Shown here: in pieces, positions 1-7,359 of the stretch
Position numbering within the stretch: the stretch's first letter is position 1
How the letters are laid out: each line of letters opens with the position of its first letter
Origin: an uncultured Prevotella sp.
GTDB lineage: Bacteria > Bacteroidota > Bacteroidia > Bacteroidales > Bacteroidaceae
Direction of reading: 5' to 3'
Assembly (NCBI GenBank): GCA_900541335.1
Contig: UQJC01000014.1
Location: forward strand, 1 to 44,020
Length of the DNA stretch: 44,020 nucleotides
Translations under genes and position numbers: made by a program
The notes under the pieces: model-generated
Told to the model about the DNA's origin: nothing
The model's database searches: none
The model's input: only the letters and a program-made list of their open reading frames with translations

Positions 1-1182
1 TCAGCTTTGGCATTTAAGATCGCAACTGACCCGTATGTAGGTCGCTTGACTTTCTTCCGTGTTTACTCTGGTAAGATCGAAGCTGGTTCATATACTTACA
101 ATGTTCGTTCTGGTAAGAAGGAACGTGTGTCTCGTCTTTTCCAGATGCACTCTAACCACCAGAATCCTGTAGAGGTTATCGGCGCTGGTGATATTGGTGC
201 TGGTGTTGGTTTCAAAGATATCCGCACTGGTGATACGCTTTGTGACGAAACGGCTCCTATCATTCTCGAGTCTATGGACTTCCCTGATCCCGTTATCGGT
301 ATTGCAGTTGAGCCCAAGACTCAGAAGGACCTCGATAAGCTCTCTCAGGGCTTGGCAAAGTTGGCTGAGGAAGACCCCACTTTCACTGTCAAGACTGACG
401 AACAGAGTGGTCAGACGGTGATTTCTGGTATGGGTGAGCTTCACTTGGATATCATTATCGACCGTTTGAAGCGTGAGTTCAAGGTAGAGTGTAATCAAGG
501 TAAGCCCCAGGTAAACTACAAGGAGGCTGTTACAAAGACAGTTAACCTCCGTGAGGTTTACAAGAAGCAGTCTGGTGGTCGTGGTAAGTTTGCTGATATC
601 ATCGTTAACGTTGGTCCGGTAGACGAAGACTTCAAGGAAGGTGGTCTCCAGTTCGTTAATAAGGTTACTGGTGGTAATATTCCTAAGGAATTCATTCCTT
701 CTGTACAAAAGGGTTTTGAAAATGCTATGAAGAGTGGTGTCCTTGGTGGCTTCCCCCTCGATAGCTTAAAGGTTGAACTCCTTGACGGTTCATTCCACCC
801 CGTTGACTCCGATCAGCTTTCTTTCGAAATCGCAGCTCTCCAGGCTTACAAGAATGCTTGTGCTCAGGCTGGCCCCGTTTTGATGGAGCCTATGATGAAG
901 CTCGAGGTTGTTACGCCTGAGGAGAACATGGGTGACGTTATCGGTGACTTGAACAAGCGTCGTGGTCAGGTTGAAGGTATGGAAAATGCTCGTTCTGGCG
1001 CACGTGTTGTGAAGGCTACTGTGCCTCTCGCAGAAATGTTCGGTTATGTAACGGCTCTCCGTACGATTACTTCTGGTCGTGCAACAAGCTCTATGCAGTA
1101 CGATCACCACGCACCTGTTTCTTCTAGCATTGCTCGTGCAGTCCTCGAGGAAATGAAGGGTCGCGTAGATTTGATTAAATAA
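1..1182 (+). CDS. fusA: Elongation factor G, C-terminal part (5' end outside window)
   Basis: The reading frame is open from the first base, so the gene starts upstream of the window. The 393 visible residues are about the last 55% of EF-G: domain II (FKIATDPYVGRLTFFRVYSG) through domains III-V, with GELHLDIIIDRLKREF in domain III and the domain V segment RRGQVEGMENARSGARVVKA. The GTPase domain is not in view. EF-G is the cytoplasmic GTPase that translocates tRNA and mRNA on the ribosome. It is followed 78 bases later by rpsJ, the usual end of a Bacteroidetes str operon. The stop TAA is at 1180-1182. No frameshift is seen. Confidence 0.97.
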   Translation, partial: SALAFKIATDPYVGRLTFFRVYSGKIEAGSYTYNVRSGKKERVSRLFQMHSNHQNPVEVIGAGDIGAGVGFKDIRTGDTLCDETAPIILESMDFPDPVIGIAVEPKTQKDLDKLSQGLAKLAEEDPTFTVKTDEQSGQTVISGMGELHLDIIIDRLKREFKVECNQGKPQVNYKEAVTKTVNLREVYKKQSGGRGKFADIIVNVGPVDEDFKEGGLQFVNKVTGGNIPKEFIPSVQKGFENAMKSGVLGGFPLDSLKVELLDGSFHPVDSDQLSFEIAALQAYKNACAQAGPVLMEPMMKLEVVTPEENMGDVIGDLNKRRGQVEGMENARSGARVVKATVPLAEMFGYVTALRTITSGRATSSMQYDHHAPVSSSIARAVLEEMKGRVDLIK

Positions 1183-1201
1183 TAATTCTATTTCCTTGTA
1201 T

Positions 1202-1239
1202 TGATGCCAGGATAACGAATGACTCTTATCCTGGTATCA
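1202..1239 (+). promoter_or_regulatory. Intercistronic hairpin between fusA and rpsJ
   Basis: TGATGCCAGGATAA (1202-1215) pairs with TTATCCTGGTATCA (1226-1239): 14 bp with a single G-U pair and a 10-base loop. No T-run follows, so it does not look like a terminator. It ends 21 bases before the rpsJ start and could act in mRNA processing or translational control. The structure is seen directly; the role is inferred. Confidence 0.6.
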
Positions 1240-1260
1240 TTCAAGAAACTATTCAATACA

Positions 1261-1572
1261 ATGAGTCAAAGTCAAAAAATTCGTATCAAGCTGAAAAGCT
1301 ATGATCACACTCTCGTAGAAAAGTCTGCAGAGAAGATTGTTAAGAACGTAAAGGCTACGGGTGCTATCGTAAGTGGTCCTATTCCTCTTCCTACTCGCAA
1401 GCGCATCATTACTGTTAACCGCTCTACCTTCGTTAATAAGAAGAGCCGCGAACAGTTCGAAATTTCTTCTTACAAGCGTTTGATTGACATCTATAGCTCT
1501 ACTGCAAAAACGGTAGATGCGCTGATGAAGCTCGAATTGCCTTGTGGTGTAGAAGTTGAGATTAAGGTGTAG
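1261..1572 (+). CDS. rpsJ: 30S ribosomal protein S10
   Basis: This 103-residue protein begins MSQSQKIRIKLKSYDHTLVE, the conserved S10 N-terminus, and contains GPIPLPTRKRIITVNRS. S10 sits in the head of the 30S subunit. An in-frame ATG lies 42 bases upstream at 1219, but it falls inside the 1202-1239 hairpin and would add residues not found in S10, so 1261 is chosen. The gene is followed at once by a strong terminator. It therefore belongs transcriptionally with fusA, not with the S10 operon downstream. Confidence 0.97.
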   Translation: MSQSQKIRIKLKSYDHTLVEKSAEKIVKNVKATGAIVSGPIPLPTRKRIITVNRSTFVNKKSREQFEISSYKRLIDIYSSTAKTVDALMKLELPCGVEVEIKV

Positions 1573-1599
1573 TCTGAAGCCTTAACTGACATCATAATG

Positions 1600-1640
1600 A
1601 AATCCCGATAGGAGTTTATTCTCTTATCGGGATTTTCTGT
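1600..1640 (+). terminator. Intrinsic terminator after rpsJ
   Basis: AAATCCCGATAGGAG (1600-1614) pairs with CTCTTATCGGGATTT (1621-1635): 15 bp with one G-U pair and a six-base loop TTTATT. It is followed by a T-rich stretch to about 1642. The hairpin starts 27 bases after the rpsJ stop and separates fusA-rpsJ from the large rplC operon. Confidence 0.85.
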
Positions 1641-1730
1641 TTAATTCTATTCTCTGCGATGGGTTTACTGTTTAGTATGGCGATGAAAAAAATATTTTGT
1701 GTAATAATAGGTAGATTCATAGAAATGTAG

Positions 1731-1738
1731 TAATTTTG
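1731..1738 (+). promoter_or_regulatory. Promoter -7 element for the rplC operon
   Basis: TAATTTTG matches the Bacteroidetes -7 consensus TAnnTTTG and is followed by a C. No clear TTTG -33 element is seen at the usual 19-21 base spacing; the nearest TTTTG is about 30 bases upstream. It lies downstream of the rpsJ terminator, where a promoter for the long ribosomal operon is required. Confidence 0.7.
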
Positions 1739-1882
1739 CATCCCGAAAGTAGGAAACGCAAGAAACCTGCTTTGTTTCAAGAGCTTTCTATGCTCAGGTT
1801 AGAAATAACCATTCCGCCCCAATTTATTGGTTGGGCAACGGTATTAAAAAACAATTCTTTTTATAATCAATATAAGACTGAA
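1739..1882 (+). promoter_or_regulatory. Long structured 5' leader of the rplC operon
   Basis: About 140 bases lie between the -7 element and the rplC start. Two structures cannot form together: AACCTG (1764-1769) with CAGGTT (1795-1800), and GAGC (1781-1784) with GCTC (1792-1795). A third stem, CCCAA (1818-1822) with TTGGG (1831-1835), follows. The frame is open through the leader, but it overlaps the promoter and encodes nothing L3-like. Autoregulatory leaders are known for ribosomal operons in other phyla; here that role is inferred. Confidence 0.45.
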
Positions 1883-2500
1883 ATGCCAGGATTATTAGGA
1901 AAAAAAATCGGAATGACATCCGTGTTCAGTGCCGAGGGTAAGAATGTACCATGCACTGTTATCGAAGTAGGTCCTTGCGTAGTAACGCAGATTAAGACCG
2001 TCGAGAAAGATGGCTATGCTGCTGTTCAAGTGGGTTATCAGGATGCTAAGGAGAAGAATACTTCTGCTCCTCTGATGGGTCACTTTAAGAAGGCAGGCGT
2101 TACTCCCAAGCGTCATTTGGCTGAATTCAAGGGTTTTGAGCAAGAGTTGAACCTCGGTGATACTCTTACGGTTGAGCTCTTCAACGATGCTGAGTATGTA
2201 GACGTTGTTGGTACTTCTAAGGGTAAGGGCTTCCAGGGCGTTGTGAAGCGTCACGGTTTTGGTGGTGTTGGTCAGAGTACGCACGGTCAGGATGATCGTT
2301 TGCGTAAGCCGGGTTCAATCGGTGCTTGTTCTTATCCCGCGAAGGTATTCAAGGGTATGCGAATGGGTGGCCAGATGGGCGGCGATCGTGTGACCACGCA
2401 AAACTTGAAAGTATTAAAGGTGATCCCCGAGCATAACCTGCTTCTTATTAAAGGTTCTGTTCCCGGTTGCAAAGGTTCAATTGTAATTATCGAGAAGTAA
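1883..2500 (+). CDS. rplC: 50S ribosomal protein L3
   Basis: The 205-residue product starts MPGLLGKKIGMTSVF, the typical L3 N-terminus. It carries the loop GQSTHGQDDRLRKPGSIG that reaches toward the peptidyl transferase centre, then GMRMGGQMGGDRVTTQNLKV. An open frame extends 49 codons upstream to 1736, but it runs through the leader and has no L3 similarity, so the ATG at 1883 is chosen. It is the first gene of the S10-spc-alpha run. The gap to rplD is three bases. Confidence 0.97.
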   Translation: MPGLLGKKIGMTSVFSAEGKNVPCTVIEVGPCVVTQIKTVEKDGYAAVQVGYQDAKEKNTSAPLMGHFKKAGVTPKRHLAEFKGFEQELNLGDTLTVELFNDAEYVDVVGTSKGKGFQGVVKRHGFGGVGQSTHGQDDRLRKPGSIGACSYPAKVFKGMRMGGQMGGDRVTTQNLKVLKVIPEHNLLLIKGSVPGCKGSIVIIEK

Positions 2501-2503
2501 GCA

Positions 2504-3133
2504 ATGGAAGTTAGTGTATTCAATATCAAAGGTGAAGATACCGGCCGTAAGGTAACGCTTAACGACAGTGTCTTTGGCATCGAACCCAACGACCACGCTA
2601 TCTACCTCGATGTAAAGCAGTATCTCGCTGCTCAGCGTCAGGGTACGGCTAAGTCTAAGGAAAGAAGTGAAATGAGTGGCTCAACGCGTAAGCTCGGACG
2701 TCAGAAGGGTGGCGGCGGTGCTCGTCGTGGTGATATCAACTCACCGGTACTCGTTGGTGGTGCTCGTGTGTTTGGTCCTAAGCCCCGTAACTACGACTTC
2801 AAGCTCAACAAGAAGTTGAAGGCTTTGGCTCGTCGTAGCGCTCTCGCTTACAAGGCTCAAGAAAATGCAATTGTTGTGATTGAGGATTTCGCTTTGGAAA
2901 CTCCTAAGACCAAAACATTTGTTGAGATTGTAAATAACCTTAAGGTGTCAGACAAGAAGGTTTTGATGGTTCTCCCCGAGGCTAACAAAAATGTATATTT
3001 GTCTGCTCGCAACTTGCAGCGTGCTAAGGTGGCTATCGCTTCAGATATCAATACTTATGGTGTACTTGATGCTGGTGTTATGGTAGTTACTGAAAACGCT
3101 CTCAATAAGATTGAAGCTGTCTTAACCAAATAA
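2504..3133 (+). CDS. rplD: 50S ribosomal protein L4
   Basis: The 209-residue protein MEVSVFNIKGEDTGRKV is an L4. It contains the extended arginine/glycine loop (STRKLGRQKGGGGARRGD) that lines the peptide exit tunnel, then GPKPRNYDFKLNKKLKALA. In gamma-proteobacteria L4 autoregulates the S10 operon. If that holds here, the long rplC leader is a possible target, but this is only inference. It starts three bases after rplC and is 14 bases before rplW. Confidence 0.97.
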   Translation: MEVSVFNIKGEDTGRKVTLNDSVFGIEPNDHAIYLDVKQYLAAQRQGTAKSKERSEMSGSTRKLGRQKGGGGARRGDINSPVLVGGARVFGPKPRNYDFKLNKKLKALARRSALAYKAQENAIVVIEDFALETPKTKTFVEIVNNLKVSDKKVLMVLPEANKNVYLSARNLQRAKVAIASDINTYGVLDAGVMVVTENALNKIEAVLTK

Positions 3134-3147
3134 AGAAGTTTAAAGAA

Positions 3148-3438
3148 ATGGCATATATCATCAAGCCCCTCGTTACTGAAAAGATGACGGGGATTACTGA
3201 AAAGCTGAATCAGTTCGGCTTCATTGTACGCCCTGAAGCAAATAAACTTCAGATTAAGGCAGAAATCGAAGCTATGTACAATGTGACTGTTGTAAGCGTA
3301 AATACTATGAAGTACGCTGGTAAGAATAAGTCACGTTATACAAGATCAGGTCTCATCCAGGGTCGTAGCAATGCCTTCAAGAAGGCTGTAGTTACCCTTA
3401 AGGAGGGCGAAACCATTGATTTTTATAGCAATATCTAA
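3148..3438 (+). CDS. rplW: 50S ribosomal protein L23
   Basis: At 96 residues this is the normal size for L23. It begins MAYIIKPLVTEKMTGITEKL and has the L23 motif VVSVNTMKYAGKNKSRYTRSG, the loop that reaches the tunnel exit. L23 is the docking site for trigger factor and the signal recognition particle. The rplB start follows seven bases after its stop, consistent with co-transcription. Confidence 0.96.
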   Translation: MAYIIKPLVTEKMTGITEKLNQFGFIVRPEANKLQIKAEIEAMYNVTVVSVNTMKYAGKNKSRYTRSGLIQGRSNAFKKAVVTLKEGETIDFYSNI

Positions 3439-3445
3439 ATAAAAA

Positions 3446-4270
3446 ATGGCAGTACGTAAATTTAAGCCCACTACACCGGGGCAGAGACACAAAGTTATTG
3501 GTACGTTCGAAGAAATTACTGCATCCGTACCAGAAAAATCTCTCGTTTACGGTAAGCGTGTTTCTGGCGGTCGCAACAACGTCGGTAAGATGACCATGCG
3601 TTATCTCGGCGGTGGCCACAAGAGAAAGTTCCGCTTCATCGACTTTAAGCGTGAGAAAGACGGTGTACCCGCAGTTGTGAAGACTATCGAGTATGACCCT
3701 AACCGTTCAGCTCGTATCGCATTGCTCTTCTATGCTGATGGTGAAAAGCGTTATATTATTGCTCCTAACGGATTGAAGGTGGGCGATCAGCTCATGTCTG
3801 GTGCCGAGGCTGCTCCTGAAGTAGGTAACGCACTTCCTTTGCAGAATATCCCCGTAGGTACCGTTATTCACAACATTGAGCTTCGTCCTGGACAAGGTGC
3901 TTTGCTCGTTCGCTCAGCTGGTAACTTCGCACAGCTTACTTCACGTGAAGGTAAGTACTGCGTAATCAAGTTGCCTTCTGGTGAAACTCGTCAAATCCTC
4001 AGTGCTTGTAAGGCAACTGTTGGTAGTGTAGGTAACTCAGATCACGCTCTCGAAAGCTCTGGTAAGGCAGGTCGCTCTCGCTGGTTGGGTCGTCGTCCTC
4101 ACAACCGTGGTGTTGTTATGAACCCTGTTGATCACCCGATGGGTGGTGGTGAAGGCCGTCAGAGCGGTGGACACCCCCGTTCACGTACTGGTTTGTATGC
4201 TAAGGGCTTGAAGACTAGAGCTCCTAAGAAGCAGTCAAATAAGTACATTATCGAAAGACGTAATAAGTAA
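3446..4270 (+). CDS. rplB: 50S ribosomal protein L2
   Basis: The 274-residue protein MAVRKFKPTTPGQRHKV is a full-length L2. The C-terminal signature NPVDHPMGGGEGRQSGGHP includes the conserved histidine close to the peptidyl transferase centre. L2 is a primary 23S rRNA binder needed for subunit association and peptidyl transfer. It is followed 22 bases later by rpsS. Nothing about length or motifs is unusual. Confidence 0.98.
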   Translation: MAVRKFKPTTPGQRHKVIGTFEEITASVPEKSLVYGKRVSGGRNNVGKMTMRYLGGGHKRKFRFIDFKREKDGVPAVVKTIEYDPNRSARIALLFYADGEKRYIIAPNGLKVGDQLMSGAEAAPEVGNALPLQNIPVGTVIHNIELRPGQGALLVRSAGNFAQLTSREGKYCVIKLPSGETRQILSACKATVGSVGNSDHALESSGKAGRSRWLGRRPHNRGVVMNPVDHPMGGGEGRQSGGHPRSRTGLYAKGLKTRAPKKQSNKYIIERRNK

Positions 4271-4292
4271 CAAGCACTAATAAGAACAAAGT

Positions 4293-4562
4293 ATGAGTCG
4301 TTCTCTTAAAAAAGGTCCGTACATCGCAGTTTCTCTTGAGAAGAAGATTCTCGCCATGAACGAAAGTGGTAAGAAAAACGTGGTGAAAACTTGGGCCAGA
4401 GCTTCAATGATATCGCCCGACTTCGTTGGACATACTGTTGCAGTTCACAATGGAAACAAATTCATTCCTGTTTATGTTACTGAAAACATGGTAGGCCACA
4501 AGCTGGGAGAATTCGCTCCTACGCGTAAGTTCGGCGGTCATGGTGGTAACAAGAAGAAGTAA
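4293..4562 (+). CDS. rpsS: 30S ribosomal protein S19
   Basis: The 89-residue protein begins MSRSLKKGPYIAVSLEKKI. It contains the S19 signature VYVTENMVGHKLGEFAPTR and ends in a basic GHGGNKKK tail. S19 forms a complex with S13 in the 30S head and contacts the 50S through bridge B1. A 43-base gap precedes rplV; it holds only a small palindrome (TTTCAA-TC-TTGAAA, 4575-4588). Confidence 0.97.
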   Translation: MSRSLKKGPYIAVSLEKKILAMNESGKKNVVKTWARASMISPDFVGHTVAVHNGNKFIPVYVTENMVGHKLGEFAPTRKFGGHGGNKKK

Positions 4563-4605
4563 ACAGGTTCCACATTTCAATCTTGAAACAAATTAAACAA
4601 CAATA

Positions 4606-5004
4606 ATGGGAGCAAGAAAAAGATTAGCGGCTGAAAAAAGAAAAGAGGCCCTGAAGACCCAGTATTTTGCTAAGTTGCAAAATGTTCCCTCCTCTCCCCG
4701 TAAGATGCGCTATGTTGTTGACATGGTTCGCGGAATGGAGGTGAATCGCGCCCTCGGAACGCTGAAGTTCTCTAAGAAAGCAGCTTCTGAAGTTCTCGAA
4801 AAGCTGTTGCGTTCTGCAATTGCTAACTGGGAACAGAAGAAAGACCGTAAGGCTGAGGAAGGCGAATTGTATATCACTAAAATCTTCGTTGACGAAGGTG
4901 TAACGCTTAAGCGTATGCGTCCGGCCCCCCAAGGTAGAGGCTACAGAATTCGTAAACGTTCAAACCACGTAACTTTGTTCGTGGGTACTAAAACTGAAGC
5001 ATAA
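4606..5004 (+). CDS. rplV: 50S ribosomal protein L22
   Basis: The 132-residue product begins MGARKRLAAEKRKEALKT, the lysine-rich extension usual in Bacteroidales L22. The core has NVPSSPRKMRYVVDMVRGME and the tunnel-constricting loop LKRMRPAPQGRGYRIRKRSN. That loop is where macrolide-resistance changes map in other species; it looks intact here. The stop is three bases before rpsC. Confidence 0.97.
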   Translation: MGARKRLAAEKRKEALKTQYFAKLQNVPSSPRKMRYVVDMVRGMEVNRALGTLKFSKKAASEVLEKLLRSAIANWEQKKDRKAEEGELYITKIFVDEGVTLKRMRPAPQGRGYRIRKRSNHVTLFVGTKTEA

Positions 5005-5007
5005 GAT

Positions 5008-5739
5008 ATGGGACAGAAAGTAAATCCGATCAGTAACCGTTTGGGTATTATTCGTGGTTGGGATTCTAATTGGTATGGTGGTAAGAACTTCGGCGATAAC
5101 ATCCTCGAAGATAGCCAAATCCGTAAGTATCTCGATGCACGTTTGGCAAAGGCCAGTGTTTCCCGTATCGTAATCGAACGTACTCCGAAGCTCATCACGA
5201 TCACTATCTGCACTTCTCGTCCGGGTCTTATCATCGGTAAGGGTGGCCAGGAAGTAGATAAGCTTAAGGAAGAATTGAAGAAAATCACGGATAAGGATGT
5301 TCAGATCAATATCTTCGAAGTGAAGAAGCCCGACCTCGATGCTAATATCGTTGGTAAGAGCATCGCTCGCCAGGTTGAGGGTAAGATTGCTTATCGTCGT
5401 GCTATCAAGATGGCTATCGCAAATGCAATGCGTATGGGCGCTGAAGGTATCAAGGTTCAGATATGCGGCCGTTTGAATGGTGCAGAAATGGCTCGTAAGG
5501 AGATGTTCAAGGAAGGACGTACTCCGTTGCATACGCTTCGTGCTGATATCGATTACTGCCAGTGTGAGGCTTTGACCAAGGTAGGTCTTCTTGGTATCAA
5601 GGTATGGATTTGTCGTGGTGAAGTTTATGGCAAGCGTGACCTCGCTCCTAACTTTACTCCTGAGAAGGAATCACGCGGCAACGGCAACTACAATAACGGT
5701 GGCCGCAAGTTCCGTAACAAGAGAAACAACAACCGTTAA
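5008..5739 (+). CDS. rpsC: 30S ribosomal protein S3
   Basis: The 243-residue protein begins MGQKVNPISNRLGIIRGWDS. It has a type II KH domain with the GxxG loop at about residues 73-80 (GLIIGKGG). S3 lines the mRNA entry tunnel with S4 and S5 and takes part in mRNA unwinding. The last 25 residues form a basic tail rich in Asn, Gly and Arg (NNGGRKFRNKRNNNR). It starts three bases after rplV and is 21 bases ahead of rplP. Confidence 0.97.
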   Translation: MGQKVNPISNRLGIIRGWDSNWYGGKNFGDNILEDSQIRKYLDARLAKASVSRIVIERTPKLITITICTSRPGLIIGKGGQEVDKLKEELKKITDKDVQINIFEVKKPDLDANIVGKSIARQVEGKIAYRRAIKMAIANAMRMGAEGIKVQICGRLNGAEMARKEMFKEGRTPLHTLRADIDYCQCEALTKVGLLGIKVWICRGEVYGKRDLAPNFTPEKESRGNGNYNNGGRKFRNKRNNNR

Positions 5740-5760
5740 TCAGTTTACAGTTAGAGTATT

Positions 5761-6186
5761 ATGTTACAACCTAAAAGAACAAAATACAGAAGACCGCAAA
5801 AAGGCCGTTGCAAGGGTAACGCACAGCGTGGTAACCAGCTTGCATTCGGTAGCTTTGGTATCAAGAGCCTTGATACGCATTGGCTGACTGGTCGTCAGAT
5901 TGAAGCAGCTCGTATCGCTATGACGCGTTACATGCAGCGTGAGGGTCAAAGTTGGATCCGTATCTTCCCTGACAAACCCATTACGAAGAAACCTGCTGAC
6001 GTACGTATGGGTAAGGGTAAGGGTGACCCCGTAGGTTATGTATTCCCCATCACTCCGGGTCGTATTATCTTTGAGATTGAAGGTGTTCCCTTCGAAGTGG
6101 CTAAAGAAGCATTGCGCTTGGCTGCTCAAAAGCTTCCTGTTACTACTAAATTCGTTGTTAGACACGACTACGACAAAAACGCCTAA
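5761..6186 (+). CDS. rplP: 50S ribosomal protein L16
   Basis: This 141-residue protein starts MLQPKRTKYRRPQKGRCKGN and keeps the L16 signatures RIFPDKPITKKPADVRMGKG and KGKGDPVGYVFPITPGRI. L16 helps position the acceptor arm of aminoacyl-tRNA in the 50S A site. The stop is two bases before rpmC, so the two genes are almost certainly translated from one transcript. Confidence 0.97.
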   Translation: MLQPKRTKYRRPQKGRCKGNAQRGNQLAFGSFGIKSLDTHWLTGRQIEAARIAMTRYMQREGQSWIRIFPDKPITKKPADVRMGKGKGDPVGYVFPITPGRIIFEIEGVPFEVAKEALRLAAQKLPVTTKFVVRHDYDKNA

Positions 6187-6188
6187 GC

Positions 6189-6383
6189 ATGAAGATTTCA
6201 GAAATTCGTCAAATCCCTGCAGCTGAGCTCGCTGAGCGTCTCGCTGCTGAGGTTGCTAAATACAACCAAATGGTGCTGAACCACAGCATCTCTCCTCTGG
6301 AAAATCCTTCGCAGATTAAGGACGCACGTCGTACGATTGCTAAAATGAAGACGGTGTTGCGAGAAATCGAACTTAACAAATAA
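6189..6383 (+). CDS. rpmC: 50S ribosomal protein L29
   Basis: The small 64-residue protein MKISEIRQIPAAELAERLAA is predicted to be mostly helical, as expected of the two-helix L29. It ends with the conserved segment IKDARRTIAKMKTVLREIEL. L29 sits at the tunnel exit next to L23. It lies two bases after rplP and two bases before rpsQ. Confidence 0.96.
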   Translation: MKISEIRQIPAAELAERLAAEVAKYNQMVLNHSISPLENPSQIKDARRTIAKMKTVLREIELNK

Positions 6384-6385
6384 AC

Positions 6386-6652
6386 ATGGTCCAGATGGAA
6401 GCTAGAAATTTAAGAAAGACAAGACAGGGTGTTGTTATCAGCAATAAGATGGACAAAACCATCGTTGTTGCTGCCAAGTTTAAGGAGAAGCACCCTATTT
6501 ATGGTAAATTCATCTCCAAGACGAAGAAGTATCACGCTCACGACGAGAAGAATGACTGCAATGTTGGCGATACCGTCCTCATTATGGAAACTCGTCCTTT
6601 GAGTAGAACCAAGCGCTGGAGAGTTGTTGAAATCGTAGAAAGAGCTAAATAA
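6386..6652 (+). CDS. rpsQ: 30S ribosomal protein S17
   Basis: The protein of 85-88 residues has the S17 OB-fold core GVVISNKMDKTIVVA, KHPIYGKFISKTKKYHAHDE and METRPLSRTKRWRVVEIVE. S17 is a primary 16S rRNA binder. Two starts are possible: 6386 (MVQMEARNLRK) and 6395 (MEARNLRK). Relatives often begin at MEARNLRK, so the second could be the real start. Confidence 0.96.
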   Translation: MVQMEARNLRKTRQGVVISNKMDKTIVVAAKFKEKHPIYGKFISKTKKYHAHDEKNDCNVGDTVLIMETRPLSRTKRWRVVEIVERAK

Positions 6653-6654
6653 TT

Positions 6655-7020
6655 ATGATACAAGCAGAATCCAGATTGGCTGTAGCCGATAACAGTGGAG
6701 CTCGCGAGGCTCTCTGCATCCGCGTTCTTGGTGGAACGAAGCGTCGCTATGCTTCTGTAGGTGACGTGATTGTCGTTTCTGTGAAGAACGTTATCCCCTC
6801 AAGCGACATCAAGAAAGGTGCTGTGTCGAAGGCTTTGATCGTACGTACAAAGAAGGAAATCCGTCGTCCCGACGGTTCTTATATCCGTTTCGATGATAAC
6901 GCTTGTGTGTTGTTGAACAATGCTGGCGAACTCAGAGGCAGCCGTATCTTCGGTCCTGTGGCTCGTGAACTCCGCGCAGTCAACATGAAGGTCGTTTCTT
7001 TGGCCCCTGAAGTACTTTAA
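6655..7020 (+). CDS. rplN: 50S ribosomal protein L14
   Basis: The 121-residue protein starts MIQAESRLAVADNSGAREAL. It shows the L14 signature of small hydrophobic and basic residues (VGDVIVVSVKNVIP) and ends GPVARELRAVNMKVVSLAPEVL. L14 lies at the subunit interface (bridges B5/B8) and is the site where RsfS blocks subunit joining in other bacteria. It starts two bases after rpsQ and is 18 bases ahead of rplX. Confidence 0.97.
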   Translation: MIQAESRLAVADNSGAREALCIRVLGGTKRRYASVGDVIVVSVKNVIPSSDIKKGAVSKALIVRTKKEIRRPDGSYIRFDDNACVLLNNAGELRGSRIFGPVARELRAVNMKVVSLAPEVL

Positions 7021-7038
7021 TCAAGAAACAAGAAAGTA

Positions 7039-7359
7039 ATGAGTAAGTTACATATCAAAAAAGGTGACACCGTCTTTGTAAATACCGGTAAGGACAAAGG
7101 TAAGACTGGTAAGGTTGTCAAGGTCTTGGTAAGCGAGCAGCGTGCTATCGTTGAAGGTCTTAATATCGTTTCTAAGAGCCAGAAGCCTAGCGCCAAAAAT
7201 CCTCAGGGTGGTATCGTAAAGACCGAGGCTCCTATTCACATTTCTAATCTGAACGTAGTAGATCCCAAGACGGGTGCTCCCACTCGCATTGGCCGCCGCC
7301 TCAATGAAGAAGGTAAATTGGTACGTTTCGCAAAAAAATCAGGAGAGGAGATTAAGTAA
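7039..7359 (+). CDS. rplX: 50S ribosomal protein L24
   Basis: At 106 residues the length is normal for L24. The KOW motif is at the N-terminus (KKGDTVFVNTGKDKGKTGKV), followed by EAPIHISNLNVVDPKTGAPT. L24 initiates 50S assembly. Its stop TAA overlaps the first base of the rplE ATG (TAATG). That implies translational coupling, and the last codons carry a purine-rich AGGAG stretch. Confidence 0.96.
   Translation: MSKLHIKKGDTVFVNTGKDKGKTGKVVKVLVSEQRAIVEGLNIVSKSQKPSAKNPQGGIVKTEAPIHISNLNVVDPKTGAPTRIGRRLNEEGKLVRFAKKSGEEIK
7341..7350 (+). promoter_or_regulatory. Shine-Dalgarno-like site for rplE
   Basis: AGGAGAGGAG lies inside the end of rplX, eight bases before the rplE ATG at 7359. Most start sites in this window have no such motif, only A-rich sequence, as expected for Bacteroidetes. 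Confidence 0.55.

Noticed and set aside
88..708. Long minus-strand frame opposite fusA
   Set aside because: It is antisense to a well-conserved gene and has no recognisable domain; a by-product of codon usage.
1736..1882. Open frame extending rplC 49 codons upstream
   Set aside because: It overlaps the promoter element and leader, and the added residues do not belong to L3, whose normal start MPGLLGKKIGM is at 1883.
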